DNA of 45,170 bases from contig JAJPHH010000058.1 in NCBI GenBank assembly GCA_021325385.1, positions 1 through 45,170 of the forward strand, in the 5' to 3' direction. Positions 32,595-42,100 of the stretch are shown one piece after another. Made by a program: the position numbers and the translations under genes. Source of the DNA: Alphaproteobacteria bacterium. GTDB taxonomy: Bacteria > Pseudomonadota > Alphaproteobacteria > Rhizobiales > Beijerinckiaceae. Positions within the stretch are counted from its first letter, which is position 1. The number at the start of each line of letters is the position of its first letter. The notes below the pieces were generated by a model. That model was not told the DNA's origin, ran no database searches, and saw nothing but the letters and a program-made list of their open reading frames with translations.

Positions 32595-34538
32595 TCATGC
32601 CGCAAGGCGCCGTCCGACGGCGCCTGCGACGCTTGCGACCTTGATTTCCGGCACCTCGTTGTTGTAGCGCCCGGTGAACAGCTTGCCGATGAGCGCGCGC
32701 CGCGTCTCGGCGCTCTCGACGAAGCGCAACGCCATCCCGTCGGGCAGGTTTCGGACCAGCTTGAACGGCGCCTCGACGCCGTCGGCGAAGGCGAGACAGC
32801 CCTCGTCATCGGCGCGCAAACGCCCGATGCTGAGCTCGATCTTCGCGCCGCTGAGCGAAATATCTCTGACCAGGCAGGGCGCTTGCATGCCGCTGGCGAG
32901 CCGCAACGTCGCGCGCTCATTGGCCGAAAAACGCTCCTCGGCGCGCCGTTTCGGCGATTCGACGCAGGCCGCGCAGGCGACGCTCAGCACCGCAATATTG
33001 AAGAGGCTCCAAAACACGTTGGCGTCGTAGCCGTCGGAGCCGTAAAGCGGCGAAAAGCGCGTCGTGTTCACGATGACGCCGGCGAGCGTCGCCAGCGCCA
33101 TGATGGCGAAGGGAAGCATCAAACTCCATTGAACGGTGACGCGGTCGCTGGCGAGACCTTTCGCAGTGACCTTGAACGGATGACCCCAAGGCTTGACGAG
33201 CCCGACCGCGACCGTTCCCATGACGGCGAAACTGGAAAGGAGCTGCGCCACGTCGCTCATGATCGGCAACACGCGGTTGCGGGCGAAGGAATGCATGTGG
33301 AGGATCGAAGCCGCGACGCTCGGCGCGAGATAGATCAGCAGATCGCGAAGCGAGCACAACATCACCGGCGTCGCCGTCCACCAATAGACGAGCGGCGCCG
33401 CGATCATCATCACTTTGAACGGCCCGCCGCCGATCCAATAGAGGAGCCCGTCGAACATCGACAGCCGATTGAAAAAATCGATTTTCGCTGGCCCGAAAAA
33501 GGACCAGCGCGTGTAGATTTGCTGAATTGCGCCGAGGCACCAGCGAGCGCGTTGCGAGACATACGCGCTGAGGCTCTCCGGCGCGAGGCCCATGCTGAGC
33601 ATTTCGTTGAAATAGATGGTCCGGTAGCCGTGCTCGAGCATTTTAAAGCTGGTGAGCATGTCCTCGGTCACGGTCTCGATCGCCATGCCGCCGGCCGCGA
33701 TCAGCGCTTCGACGCGAAGGATCGCCGAGGTCCCGCAGCAGAACGCCGCGCCCCAGGCGTCCTTGCCCGAAAGCAGCGTGTTGAAGAAGTAGCGCTGCTC
33801 GTCCGGCCAGTGGCGGGCGCAAAGCAAATTGCTCTGGATCGGGTCCGGATTGAAGAAATGCTGCGGCGTCTGCACGACGCCGACGTCCTTCTCCGCGAAA
33901 AAGCCCAGCGTGCGCTTGAGGATATTGCGGAAGGCGACGAAGTCGGCGTCGAGCAGGAGGATGAATTCCGGCTTGCGGCCGATCCGCAGCGCGTGTTCGA
34001 GGCCGTTGTTCACGTTCCCTGCTTTGGCGTGCTTACCCTTGACGCGTCGCACATATTCGACGCCGAGGTCGCGGGCGAGATCGCGCACCCAGTCGCGCGC
34101 GCCGTCGTCGAGCACCCAGACGCGCAAATCGGAATGTTCGATCGCCTTGGCGGCGACGATCGTCCGTTCGAGAATTTGGCAGGGCTCGTTATAGGTCGGG
34201 ATGAAGACGTCGACCGGCGCGTTCGCGAGCGCTTCGTCGACGCGGAGCGGCGGTTGGCGCTCACGGCTGCGCGACAGATAGACCTGAGTGATGATCGAGG
34301 TCAGCAGGCAGCAGGATTCAAAAAAGTAGAAGAGGCTCGCCCAAACCTCCTGGATGGGATTGAGATGAGTCGGAAACGCGCTCGTCGTCCGCCACCACCA
34401 GTAGCGCGCGGTGACGAAGATGACCAGCGCCGCGGCGATAACCTTGACCGCGCGCGGGCTGCTTTGCTCGAAAAGGGTCAGCATCGCCAGCGCGCCGACG
34501 CAGAGAAGAAGAGGGCCGAGATCGGCGAGTTCGATCAT
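32595..34538 (-). CDS. Cellulose-synthase-like GT2 glycosyltransferase with C-terminal PilZ domain
   Basis: A 647-residue membrane glycosyltransferase of the BcsA type. The catalytic signature is complete: VLDDGARDW (Asp144/145), DAD at 197-199, TED at 291-293 and QRARW at 329-333. Hydrophobic helices precede and follow the catalytic domain. The last ~110 residues are a PilZ domain with DISLSGAKIEL; the upstream Arg motif (E-E-R-F-S-A-N-E-R) is less standard. PilZ binding of c-di-GMP switches on synthesis in BcsA. Here no bcsB or bcsC follows; instead an HlyD-like gene lies six bases upstream and a PIG-L gene 22 bases downstream, so the product is probably not plain cellulose. Confidence 0.9.
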   Translation of the reverse strand: MIELADLGPLLLCVGALAMLTLFEQSSPRAVKVIAAALVIFVTARYWWWRTTSAFPTHLNPIQEVWASLFYFFESCCLLTSIITQVYLSRSRERQPPLRVDEALANAPVDVFIPTYNEPCQILERTIVAAKAIEHSDLRVWVLDDGARDWVRDLARDLGVEYVRRVKGKHAKAGNVNNGLEHALRIGRKPEFILLLDADFVAFRNILKRTLGFFAEKDVGVVQTPQHFFNPDPIQSNLLCARHWPDEQRYFFNTLLSGKDAWGAAFCCGTSAILRVEALIAAGGMAIETVTEDMLTSFKMLEHGYRTIYFNEMLSMGLAPESLSAYVSQRARWCLGAIQQIYTRWSFFGPAKIDFFNRLSMFDGLLYWIGGGPFKVMMIAAPLVYWWTATPVMLCSLRDLLIYLAPSVAASILHMHSFARNRVLPIMSDVAQLLSSFAVMGTVAVGLVKPWGHPFKVTAKGLASDRVTVQWSLMLPFAIMALATLAGVIVNTTRFSPLYGSDGYDANVFWSLFNIAVLSVACAACVESPKRRAEERFSANERATLRLASGMQAPCLVRDISLSGAKIELSIGRLRADDEGCLAFADGVEAPFKLVRNLPDGMALRFVESAETRRALIGKLFTGRYNNEVPEIKVASVAGAVGRRLAA

Positions 34539-34544
34539 CGCCGT

Positions 34545-35822
34545 TTACATGAACCGGTTGAGCAGGCGGGCGAAGAAGCCGGGCCCGGTCGAGCGGATAA
34601 GAACGCGCGCCGTGCGGCCGACCAGACATTGGCGCTCGCCGGGGTCGAGCGCGATGCGCACGATCGCGGTTTGTCCCTTCTCGGCGAAAGGGATCGCAGC
34701 GAGATTGCGGTCGGCGCCGTTGGCGTCGACTTCGCCCTCGACCGAGACGATATGGCCGCTTCGCCGCGCGCTCTCTCCCGACAGCCGGAACTCGGCCTCG
34801 CCGCCGACTTCAATATTCGGCACGCGGCTTTGCGGGACGGTCGCGAGGACGAACTGCGAATCGCAATCGACGATCTGAGCGATCTGCTCGCCGACGCCGA
34901 CGCGTTCGCCCGCCGACGCCTCGAGCTTCCAAATCATTCCCGATGTCGGCGCGCTCATCGAGGCGGCGGCGAGCCTGTCGATTCGAGCCTGCTCGCTCGT
35001 CAAGCGCGCCTTCGTCACCTCGATTTCAGCGCTGGCGACCGCAATCTGGCGATCCAATTCGTTCAAGCGGATGGCGACTTCGTCGGCGCGCTGGCGCGAA
35101 TAGGCGACGTCGTTCGATCCCGGTTCTGACACGACCCCTTGATCGATCGCGACCGCTTGCGCCAAAAGAGAATCGAGCCGGCCGCGCTGCGCTTCGGCCT
35201 CGTGCGAAACGGCGCTGAATTCCGCTTGCGCCTTTTCAACGTCGACCGCGGAAGCAACGCCGCTTTGCGCCAATTCCGAGCGGCGGTTCAGGGCGCGCTT
35301 GGCGTCCTCGCGGCGATCATAAAGCGCCGCCAGCATATTTTGCGCTTCGACGACCGCCCCCGCCAGGCGCGCTGCGCTGGCCGATACATAAGCCTGTGAA
35401 CGCGCCCTGAGGGCCTGAAGAAGATTGTCGAGCGATTGCCGCTCCGTCTTCAGAGCGGCGAGATCGGCCTCCAATTCGGCGAGCCGGCCGCGAAGATCGA
35501 CGAGCCTTTCATCGTCCACCCGGCTATTCGCCAGGCTGGCGAGCGGCGCGCCGCGCGCGACCCGGTCGCCGACGCGCAGCGCGGAAAGATCGACCAGTCC
35601 CTCGATCGGCGCGCGCAACGCGACGGAATAGGCCGAAACGACCGCATTGTCGGACGCGATCGCGACTTGATCGGCGAGAACGGCGTAACCGCCGATCGTC
35701 AAGACGGCCGCCGCGGCGCCAAGCTTCAGCAACCGCGACCAGGGAATATTGCCTTTAAGGTCGACAACGGCCCGTTCAGGAAGCGCGCCCGCTTGGGCGC
35801 GCCGCTCGACGACTGCACTCAT
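34545..35822 (-). CDS. HlyD-family membrane fusion protein
   Basis: A 425-residue periplasmic adaptor. One membrane helix is at about residues 32-50 (LLKLGAAAAVLTIGGYAVLA), then a biotinyl-lipoyl-like half (VSAYSVALRAPIEGLV), a long coiled coil (LRGRLAELEADLAALKTERQ through LTSEQARIDRLAAASMSA), and the returning half (SAPTSGMIWKLEASAGERVGVGEQIAQI). It precedes the GT2 gene by six bases. HlyD proteins beside GT2 synthases (as with Alg44 and Alg8) are thought to help move the chain through the periplasm, which is the inferred role. GGGGG lies upstream of ATG. Confidence 0.88.
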   Translation of the reverse strand: MSAVVERRAQAGALPERAVVDLKGNIPWSRLLKLGAAAAVLTIGGYAVLADQVAIASDNAVVSAYSVALRAPIEGLVDLSALRVGDRVARGAPLASLANSRVDDERLVDLRGRLAELEADLAALKTERQSLDNLLQALRARSQAYVSASAARLAGAVVEAQNMLAALYDRREDAKRALNRRSELAQSGVASAVDVEKAQAEFSAVSHEAEAQRGRLDSLLAQAVAIDQGVVSEPGSNDVAYSRQRADEVAIRLNELDRQIAVASAEIEVTKARLTSEQARIDRLAAASMSAPTSGMIWKLEASAGERVGVGEQIAQIVDCDSQFVLATVPQSRVPNIEVGGEAEFRLSGESARRSGHIVSVEGEVDANGADRNLAAIPFAEKGQTAIVRIALDPGERQCLVGRTARVLIRSTGPGFFARLLNRFM

Positions 35823-36035
35823 ATCTACGCCCCCGTCGGCGCTTTGGCGCCGGTGACGCGGGTGTTACTGCGGGGCGAATGAAAACCCTGTAAAGAGACG
35901 TGGATAACGGATGTTAGTGTAAAATATGCGTAATGAAGACGCTGTTCAGAAGTTTAATTTCTAGCGCCGGCGTTTAGCGCCGCGAAAAAGAAAGCATTCA
36001 TTAAATCCGGCCAGTACCGATCGGTCGCAAGCCGA

Positions 36036-36254
36036 TCAGATCAAACCAGATCGCTTCTCCTGGAGCGCTTGGACGAGCCCTTCGAGCGTCGCGACCGCGG
36101 CCGCGAGTCTGTGGTGAACGTCGCTCAGTTCGAGCAATTTGTCGAATTCGGCCTCGCGAAAGTCGCTCTCGACCGCCGCGTCGCACTCGGCGCCTTCGCC
36201 GACCGCCTTTTCATCGAAAAGCGCGCTCTTCAAGAATGGGTTCGGCATTTGCAT
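36036..36254 (-). CDS. Small acidic helical protein
   Basis: A 72-residue protein beginning MQMPNPFLKSALFDEKAVGE, followed by an Asp/Glu-rich helix and the segment LELSDVHHRLAAAVATLEGLV, probably coiled-coil. It has normal codon bias. GGGG lies a few bases upstream of the start. It stands between the HlyD-GT2 unit and the divergent PilZ gene. No family recognised; probably real but small. Confidence 0.5.
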   Translation of the reverse strand: MQMPNPFLKSALFDEKAVGEGAECDAAVESDFREAEFDKLLELSDVHHRLAAAVATLEGLVQALQEKRSGLI

Positions 36255-36481
36255 CAGGCGCCCCGGCTCGTTGCGAGCCGAGCGAACTTAACCGCATGAG
36301 GTTGATAAATGTTGAACAAATTAAGTTTGTTATAAAGAAATCACGCTCGGCGTTCCGTTTTGTTTGGCCTTTGCTAAGCATCGCGCGACGAAAACACGCT
36401 CGCGCAAGACGATTTTTTTACTCTCGGTTGGTATTTGCCGACGGCTCAGGGTTCACGTTCTTGTAGGCACGGATCGGCGAA

Positions 36482-37054
36482 ATGACCAAGCTGGCTTCAC
36501 CGGCGCCAGAGCTTCAATCGGAGGCGGATCGGCGCCGCCACCGGCGCATCGACGTCACGCTGCGCGGCCGCTACATGCGCGCCGATCACAAGGAGTTTCC
36601 CTGCGAGACGCTCAACATATCGGCCGGCGGCGTCGCGCTTCAGAGCGCGTTCAGCGGCGCCGCGGGCGAGCGCGTCGTCGCCTATTTAGAGCGGATCGGC
36701 AGGATCGAAGGCCGGGTCGTGCGGAGTTTCGATGCAGGATTCGCCATGGAGCTTTCGACGCCGTCGCTCAAACACGAAAAGCTGAATTGGCGCGTCGCCT
36801 CGCTGACGCAGAAGGCGGAGCGCGAGCCGGAGCGGCGTCGCGCCGAGCGCGTCGCCTACGAGCAATGGCGCACGATCGTGGTCGACGGCGACGGCCGCCA
36901 ATACGCCGCCGCGATCGTCGACCTTTCTCCGGGCGGGGCGGCGATTAGAATGGACGCCGCGCCGCCGGTCGGGGCCGAAGTGACCGTGTCGGGTCGGCGC
37001 GCTCGGGTCGCCCGGCGCACCGTCGACGGCGTCGCCGTCGAGTTTCTCGACTGA
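36482..37054 (+). CDS. Tandem PilZ-domain protein
   Basis: A 190-residue protein with two PilZ domains. The first has the Arg motif RRRHRRIDV and NISAGGVAL. The second has RRRAERVAY and DLSPGGAAIRM. In the first, the R-x-x-x-R and N-x-S-x-x-G c-di-GMP contacts are both complete, so binding is likely; the second has Asp in place of the Asn. No effector domain is attached. Its gene lies on the opposite strand to the nearby HlyD-GT2/PilZ-PIG-L unit, so it may be a c-di-GMP-responsive partner of polysaccharide synthesis, but this is context only. Confidence 0.85.
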   Translation: MTKLASPAPELQSEADRRRHRRIDVTLRGRYMRADHKEFPCETLNISAGGVALQSAFSGAAGERVVAYLERIGRIEGRVVRSFDAGFAMELSTPSLKHEKLNWRVASLTQKAEREPERRRAERVAYEQWRTIVVDGDGRQYAAAIVDLSPGGAAIRMDAAPPVGAEVTVSGRRARVARRTVDGVAVEFLD

Positions 37055-37127
37055 GCTCGCTGATCCATTATCCTGGTACGGAGAGGTTGGCGCGACGCTT
37101 CAATAGCCGACCTTCGGAGGAGACGCG

Positions 37128-37754
37128 ATGCCGACCTGTTGCTGTCATCCGATCAGCGCACATGAACGCTTGCGCGTGCCGGATACCTATGTCTCGAGTC
37201 TGATGCTCGACCGCGCCCTTGACGCGATCTTGCGTCGCGTCGGAAAATTCGACCGAGAGCATGACGTTCCTTATCTCGCCGGTTACAGCATCGATGGTAA
37301 GAAGATTTATATCGACCGTCACTTGCCCAAGAGCTTCACCTATAGAGGCCGGGCAATCGCGGTCGATCGCTATCTCATCCTTCACGAAGAGGTCGAAAAG
37401 ACCCTGATCGACCAGCTCAGCCTGCACTATCAGCATGCGCATCAGATTGCGACCCGCGCCGAAGAGGCGGCGGTGAGAGCCGATAAAATATCCTGGCGCG
37501 CCTACGACCGGTTTATGCAAAAGTACGTTAAGACGATGGGCGACGAGAGACTGACTAAACTTCCGCCCGATCTCGATCTCAAGCCTTATCGCGACGAACA
37601 CGACTATGACCTGATGCGCCGAATGAAGGCGGCGACGAAAGACCCTTCTCACCCTCTGTCACGACGGCGCGCGCTCGCGCGCGAACTCGACGCCGCGCTC
37701 GCAAATGCCGCCGCGAGGTCGGACGCAACCGCGAAGAGAAAGCGTACAAAATAA
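37128..37754 (+). CDS. Conserved hypothetical protein
   Basis: A 208-residue soluble protein. The front has a Cys cluster (MPTCCCHPIS). The central part (YSIDGKKIYIDRHLPKSF ... VDRYLILHEEVEKTLIDQLSLHY, then AHQIATRAEE) reads like a conserved alphaproteobacterial domain whose function I do not know. The L-H-E-E-V-E helix is reminiscent of zincin-like peptidases but lacks the second His of H-E-x-x-H. The tail is basic. GGAGG lies upstream of ATG. It follows the tandem PilZ gene by 73 bases, possibly separately transcribed. Confidence 0.7.
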   Translation: MPTCCCHPISAHERLRVPDTYVSSLMLDRALDAILRRVGKFDREHDVPYLAGYSIDGKKIYIDRHLPKSFTYRGRAIAVDRYLILHEEVEKTLIDQLSLHYQHAHQIATRAEEAAVRADKISWRAYDRFMQKYVKTMGDERLTKLPPDLDLKPYRDEHDYDLMRRMKAATKDPSHPLSRRRALARELDAALANAAARSDATAKRKRTK

Positions 37755-37837
37755 GAGCCGACGACGTCCGGATCATCGGACGTCATGGCGGCCATGGCGA
37801 GGGAAAGGCGCTATAATCGCAGTGAGTTGCAAATCCC

Positions 37838-37901
37838 GTCGCGCATAGATTCGAAGCATCTTCTTGTAAAAACTTGAGCTGACCGGGCGCGGCGGCGAGC
37901 G
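37838..37901 (-). pseudogene. Internally deleted duplicate fragment of the neighbouring hypothetical gene
   Basis: 37838-37858 matches 38553-38573 at 20 of 21 bases. 37853-37901 matches 38808-38857 with a few differences. In the intact copy these two parts are about 235 bases apart; here they are joined directly, so this is a deleted partial paralogue. It lies in the same orientation, about 650 bases from its source. Confidence 0.75.
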
Positions 37902-37923
37902 GCCTAATGAGCAATTGGCGGCG

Positions 37924-37968
37924 GCGCCACGCCGGCCGATCGCCGTCAACCGGCCATAGCGCCCCGAA
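37924..37968. repeat. Dispersed intergenic repeat, copy B
   Basis: Same 45-base repeat as 27904-27948 (41 of 45 identical, same orientation). It follows directly on the deleted duplicate fragment. Confidence 0.75.
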
Positions 37969-38298
37969 ACGCTCGCAGAGAAGTACGAGCGTCGACGAGA
38001 CCTTTGCCCGCGCTCCGCCCTCTTCGAGCGACTGTAAGCGGCCGGCGCGGCGCATCGGCTATCAACCCCCCTTGGCGAAGCGGACACTTCGCCCCAAATG
38101 AGAGACTGCGGAGCTCGACAAGGACAAGGCGCCAAGCTGCGCCGCCGCCCGTGCGGGAGTCGCGCAAGAAATCGGTTTGCGCGCGCGTTTCGAAGAGCTA
38201 TATTGTCGTCGCTATGTCCATGATTCCGATCATTCGTCCTGGCGTCTAATCCGGCGATGCGCGCGAGCGCTGTCCCGGACCTGCTCGCCGTTCTCCGC

Positions 38299-38590
38299 TT
38301 ATGGCCATTGCGGCATGGGAGCGCGGCGCTTTTCCCACATTCGCAGAGCCCTGTCCGTCAGTCGCGAACAATATTGCTGCTCGCTGCGCACCTTCAGGTC
38401 GATTTGAAGGTAAGCGAGCCAACGGGTCGTGACATGTCCGAGATCGTAAGACGGCAAGCGCAAGGCGAAGCGATCCTTGGCCCATTCGAGATCGAAGTAG
38501 CGCCGTCCAATCGAGGAATCGAACCGCTCGAAGCTGCGGGCGGCCAGGCAAGCGTCGCGCATCGATTCGAAGCAGGCGTCGTAAAGATTG
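38299..38590 (-). pseudogene. Out-of-frame 3' continuation of the neighbouring hypothetical gene
   Basis: Minus-strand frame downstream of the stop at 38592 reads like protein: FLANLYDACFESMRDACL ... FERFDSSIGRRYFDLEWAKD ... SYDLGHVTTRWLAYLQIDLK, ending at 38299. It has no start with a ribosome site. Because the deleted duplicate at 37838-37901 joins part of this region to part of the upstream gene, both parts belong to one ancestral gene. A frameshift near 38592 (real, or a sequence error) now separates them. Confidence 0.6.
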
Positions 38591-38591
38591 G

Positions 38592-39095
38592 CTAGGAACC
38601 GGATCCGACGCGTTGCGAGAGGCCGAGAATGTCGTTCGAGCGGGCGTCGAGGAGATATTGTTTGGCGAACAGATGCGATTGGTAGAAGCGGTAATAATCC
38701 GTTTTGATCTCTTCGGGAAGAATCGCCGCGGCCTTCTTGATTTGATTCTCGAAGACGAACAATTCTTCGGGATGCGAAGTCCAGATCGGAAAATAGTCGG
38801 GTTCGGCGAGCATCTTCTTGTAATAAAACTTGAGCTGAGCGGGCGCGGTGGCGAGCGCGCTGCTGATCAAATCGAGTCCGACCTCGTGATAGGCGGAATT
38901 GAGCAAGTCCTCCCACTGTTCGCGCGGCATCCTCTGCGCGTCGCGAATCTTGAATATCTCGCCGTATTTCGCCGTGACGAAGCCTGTAAACACGGCCCCG
39001 ACCGCCGCGCCGAGAGCCCCGGCGGCGAGGCTATAGACCCGGTTATCGGCCACGAATTGTGCGACGGCGGCCAGTTCGTCGCTGATCGTCGCCAA
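38592..39095 (-). CDS. Hypothetical protein with one membrane segment, probably truncated by frameshift
   Basis: A 167-residue protein from TTG 39095, preceded by AGGGGG eight bases upstream. An amphipathic start (ISDELAAVAQFVADN) leads to a membrane helix (LAAGALGAAVGAVFTGFVTA), then a soluble part rich in aromatic residues (APAQLKFYYKKMLAEPDYF, DYYRFYQSHLFAKQYL). No known family. The frame ends at 38592, but the protein-like sequence continues in another frame to 38299, so the natural product was probably about 265 residues. The gene begins 11 bases after the dnaE stop on the same strand. Confidence 0.65.
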   Translation of the reverse strand: MATISDELAAVAQFVADNRVYSLAAGALGAAVGAVFTGFVTAKYGEIFKIRDAQRMPREQWEDLLNSAYHEVGLDLISSALATAPAQLKFYYKKMLAEPDYFPIWTSHPEELFVFENQIKKAAAILPEEIKTDYYRFYQSHLFAKQYLLDARSNDILGLSQRVGSGS

Positions 39096-39106
39096 GTGGT
39101 CGCCCC

Positions 39107-42100
39107 CTACAAATGCTCCACCGCCACCACGCCCTCGACGCTCTTCAAGCTCCCCGCGATCGCCGCCGACACCGCGAACTTCCCCGGCAGCTTGATCTCC
39201 ACTTCCCCTTCCGTCTTGCCGAGCATCACGACCAGCGAAACCTCCCCCTCCCCCCGCGCCCGCAGCCGCTCGGCGATCGAGGGCAGCGGCGCCTCGTCGC
39301 GCAGGAACACGCGCAGGCCCTTCTGGTTGCGCGACGCCGCCTCGGCCAGCGCCTCGACATGGGTGATCCGCGCTCTGACGTCCTCGCCTTCGACCGCGCC
39401 TTGCAAGGTCACCAGCACGTCGGCGCCCTTTTCGAGCAGGTCGCGGTACTGATTGAGCCCTTCCTGGAACAGCACCGCTTCGTACTGGCCGCTCGGATCG
39501 GAGAGTTGCACCACGCCCATTTTCGAGCCTGACTTGGTCCGCCGCTCGTAGCGGTCGAGCACGGAGGCGGCGAGCCGCGCCGAGGTCGCGCCGCGGCGGA
39601 CATTGGCGACGAACTCGCTCCAGCGCTCGACGCGCAGCCGCTTCAAGGCCGCGCCGTAGGATTCGAGCGGATGGCCGGAGAGGAAGAAGCCGACCGCCTC
39701 GAATTCCTTGCGCAGCCGATCGGTCGCCGACCAGGGCGGCGCCTTGACGATCAAGGGCGCGGGCTCGGCTTCGCCGAAGAGGCCGTTCTGGCCGGCGGTC
39801 CGCTCGTCGAGCGCGCGATGCGCCAGCGCCAAAGCCGGCTCGATCGAGGCGAAAGCGCGGGCGCGGTCGGGCTCGATCTCGTCGAAAGCGCCCGAAGCGG
39901 CGAGGCTCTCCAGCGCCTTCTTGTTGACGCTGCGCGGATCGATCCGCCGCGCCATCTCGGCCATCGAGGCGAACGGCCTGTCGCCGCGCGCCGCGACCAG
40001 AGCTTCGGCCTGCGCTTCGCCGACGCCCTTGATCGCCGACAAGGCGTAGCGGATCGACAAGGCCCCGCCCGCGCCATGCGCCTCGAAATCGACGCCGGAA
40101 CGGTTGACGGAAGGCGGCTCGACCCTGACGCCGAGCCGCTCCGCCTCGGCGCGGAATTCGGCGAGCTTGTCGGTGTTCGATTTGTCGAGCGTCATCGCCG
40201 CGGCCAGGAACTCGACCGGATAATTGGCCTTGAGCCAGGCCGTCCAATAGGTGATCAGCGCGTAGGCCGCGGCGTGACTCTTGTTGAAGCCGTAATCGGC
40301 GAATTTGGCGAGCAGGTCGAAAATCTCGTCCGCCTTGGCGCGGGAGAGGCCGCGCGCCACCGCCCCGTCGACGAATCGGGCGCGCTGCGCGTCCATCTCC
40401 TTCTTGATCTTCTTGCCCATGGCGCGGCGCAGCAGATCGGCTTCGCCGAGCGAATAGCCGGAGAGGACCTGGGCGATCTGCATCACCTGCTCTTGATAGA
40501 TGATGACGCCATGCGTCTCGCGCAGGATCGGCTCGATGCGCGGCTCGATATAATCCGGCTTCTCCTGGCCGAGCTTGCGCGCGCAATAGGTCGGGATGTT
40601 CGCCATCGGCCCCGGCCGGTAGAGCGCGACGAGGGCGATGATGTCCTCGAACCGGTCGGCGCGCATCTCGACCAACGCCTTGCGCATGCCGCCCGATTCA
40701 ACCTGGAACACGCCGACCGTCTCGCCGCGGCCGAGCATCTCGTAGGTTTTCTTGTCGTCCAGCGGGATCATCGACAGGTCGACCTTCGTCCCGCGCCGCG
40801 CCAGCAGCGCCGCCGCCTTCTGCAGCACGGTCAGCGTCTTCAGGCCGAGAAAGTCGAATTTCACCAGGCCGGCCGGCTCGACCCATTTCATGTTGAACTG
40901 GGTCGCCGGCATCGTCGATTTCGGGTCGCGATAGAGCGGCACGAGCTCGATCAGCGGCCGATCGCCGATGACGATTCCGGCGGCGTGGGTCGAGGCGTTG
41001 GAATAGAGCCCTTCCAGCCTCTCGGCGATGTCGAGCAATTTGGCGACGCGCTCGTCCGCCTCGGCCGCTTCGCGCAGGCGCGCCTCGTCGGCGACCGCCT
41101 GTTTCAACGTGATCGGCTTGGCAGGGTTCTGCGGCACCAGCTTGGCCAGCCGGTCGACCTGGCCGAGCGGCATTTCGAGCACGCGGCCGACATTGCGCAG
41201 CACGCCCCGGGCGAGGAACGAGCCGAACGTGATGATCTGCGCGACCCGGTCATGGCCGTAGCGCTCGCGCACATAGGCGATCACCTCGTCGCGCCGCTCC
41301 TGGCAGAAGTCGATGTCGAAATCCGGCATCGACACGCGCTCGGGATTGAGGAAGCGCTCGAACAGCAGGCCGAAGCGGATCGGATCGAGATCGGTGATGG
41401 TCAGCGCGTAAGCGACGAGCGAGCCCGCGCCCGAGCCGCGGCCCGGCCCGACCGGAATGTCGTGGCGCTTGGCCCATTGGATGAAGTCGGCGACGATGAG
41501 GAAATAGCCGGGGAACTTCATCTTCTCGATCACGTCGAGCTCGAAGGCCAGCCGCTTCTTGTATTCCTCTTCGCCGACGCCCGGGGCGCAGCCATGGGCG
41601 GCCAAGCGGCGTTGAAGTCCTGCTTCAGCTTCGGCGCGTAAAATCTCGACTTCGCTCGAGTTCGACCCGTCCGCGGCGGTGAAGCGGGGCAGGATGGGCT
41701 TGCGCGTCTGCGGCCGGAAGGCGCAGCGCATCGCGACTTCGACGGTCGCGGCAAGAGCTTCCGGCAAATCTTCGAAAAGCTTCATCATTTCGGCGCGCGT
41801 CTTGAACCGGTGCTCGGCCGTGAGCCGGCGCCGGTCGGCGGCGCTCATCAGGGCCCCGTCAGCGATGCTGAGCAGCGCGTCATGCGCCTCGTAATCGGAA
41901 GCCGCGCCGAAATAGGGCTCGTTTGTCGCGACCAGCGGCAGGCCGAAACGGTCGGCGAGGCCGATCAGCGCCGGCTCGTTCGCCTCCTCGGCGGCGAGGC
42001 CATGGCGCTGCAGCTCGACATAGAGCCGGCCCGGAAAGAGTTCGGCGAGGCGGCCGAGCCGCGTTTCGGCGAGATCGCCAAGGCCGAGGCTCAGCGCCTG

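Larger units (their letters stand above)
37755..38298. other. Gene-free repeat-bearing stretch
   Basis: No protein-like frame. It contains an internally deleted copy of part of the gene on its right (37838-37901), a 45-base dispersed repeat (37924-37968), and otherwise GC-rich sequence without clear features. The section may be an eroded insertion or duplication zone between the gene at 37128 and the gene remnant beginning at 38299. Confidence 0.65.

Noticed and set aside
32346-35129. A 927-codon open frame antisense to the GT2 and HlyD-like genes
   Set aside because: Shadow of real genes; no motif, and the minus-strand products carry full catalytic signatures.
37128-37754. A zinc peptidase (from L-H-E-E-V-E)
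   Set aside because: The second metal His of H-E-x-x-H is absent, and no other ligand pattern is seen.
39671-41641. A 656-codon open frame antisense to dnaE
   Set aside because: Shadow frame; the DnaE motifs on the minus strand are clear.
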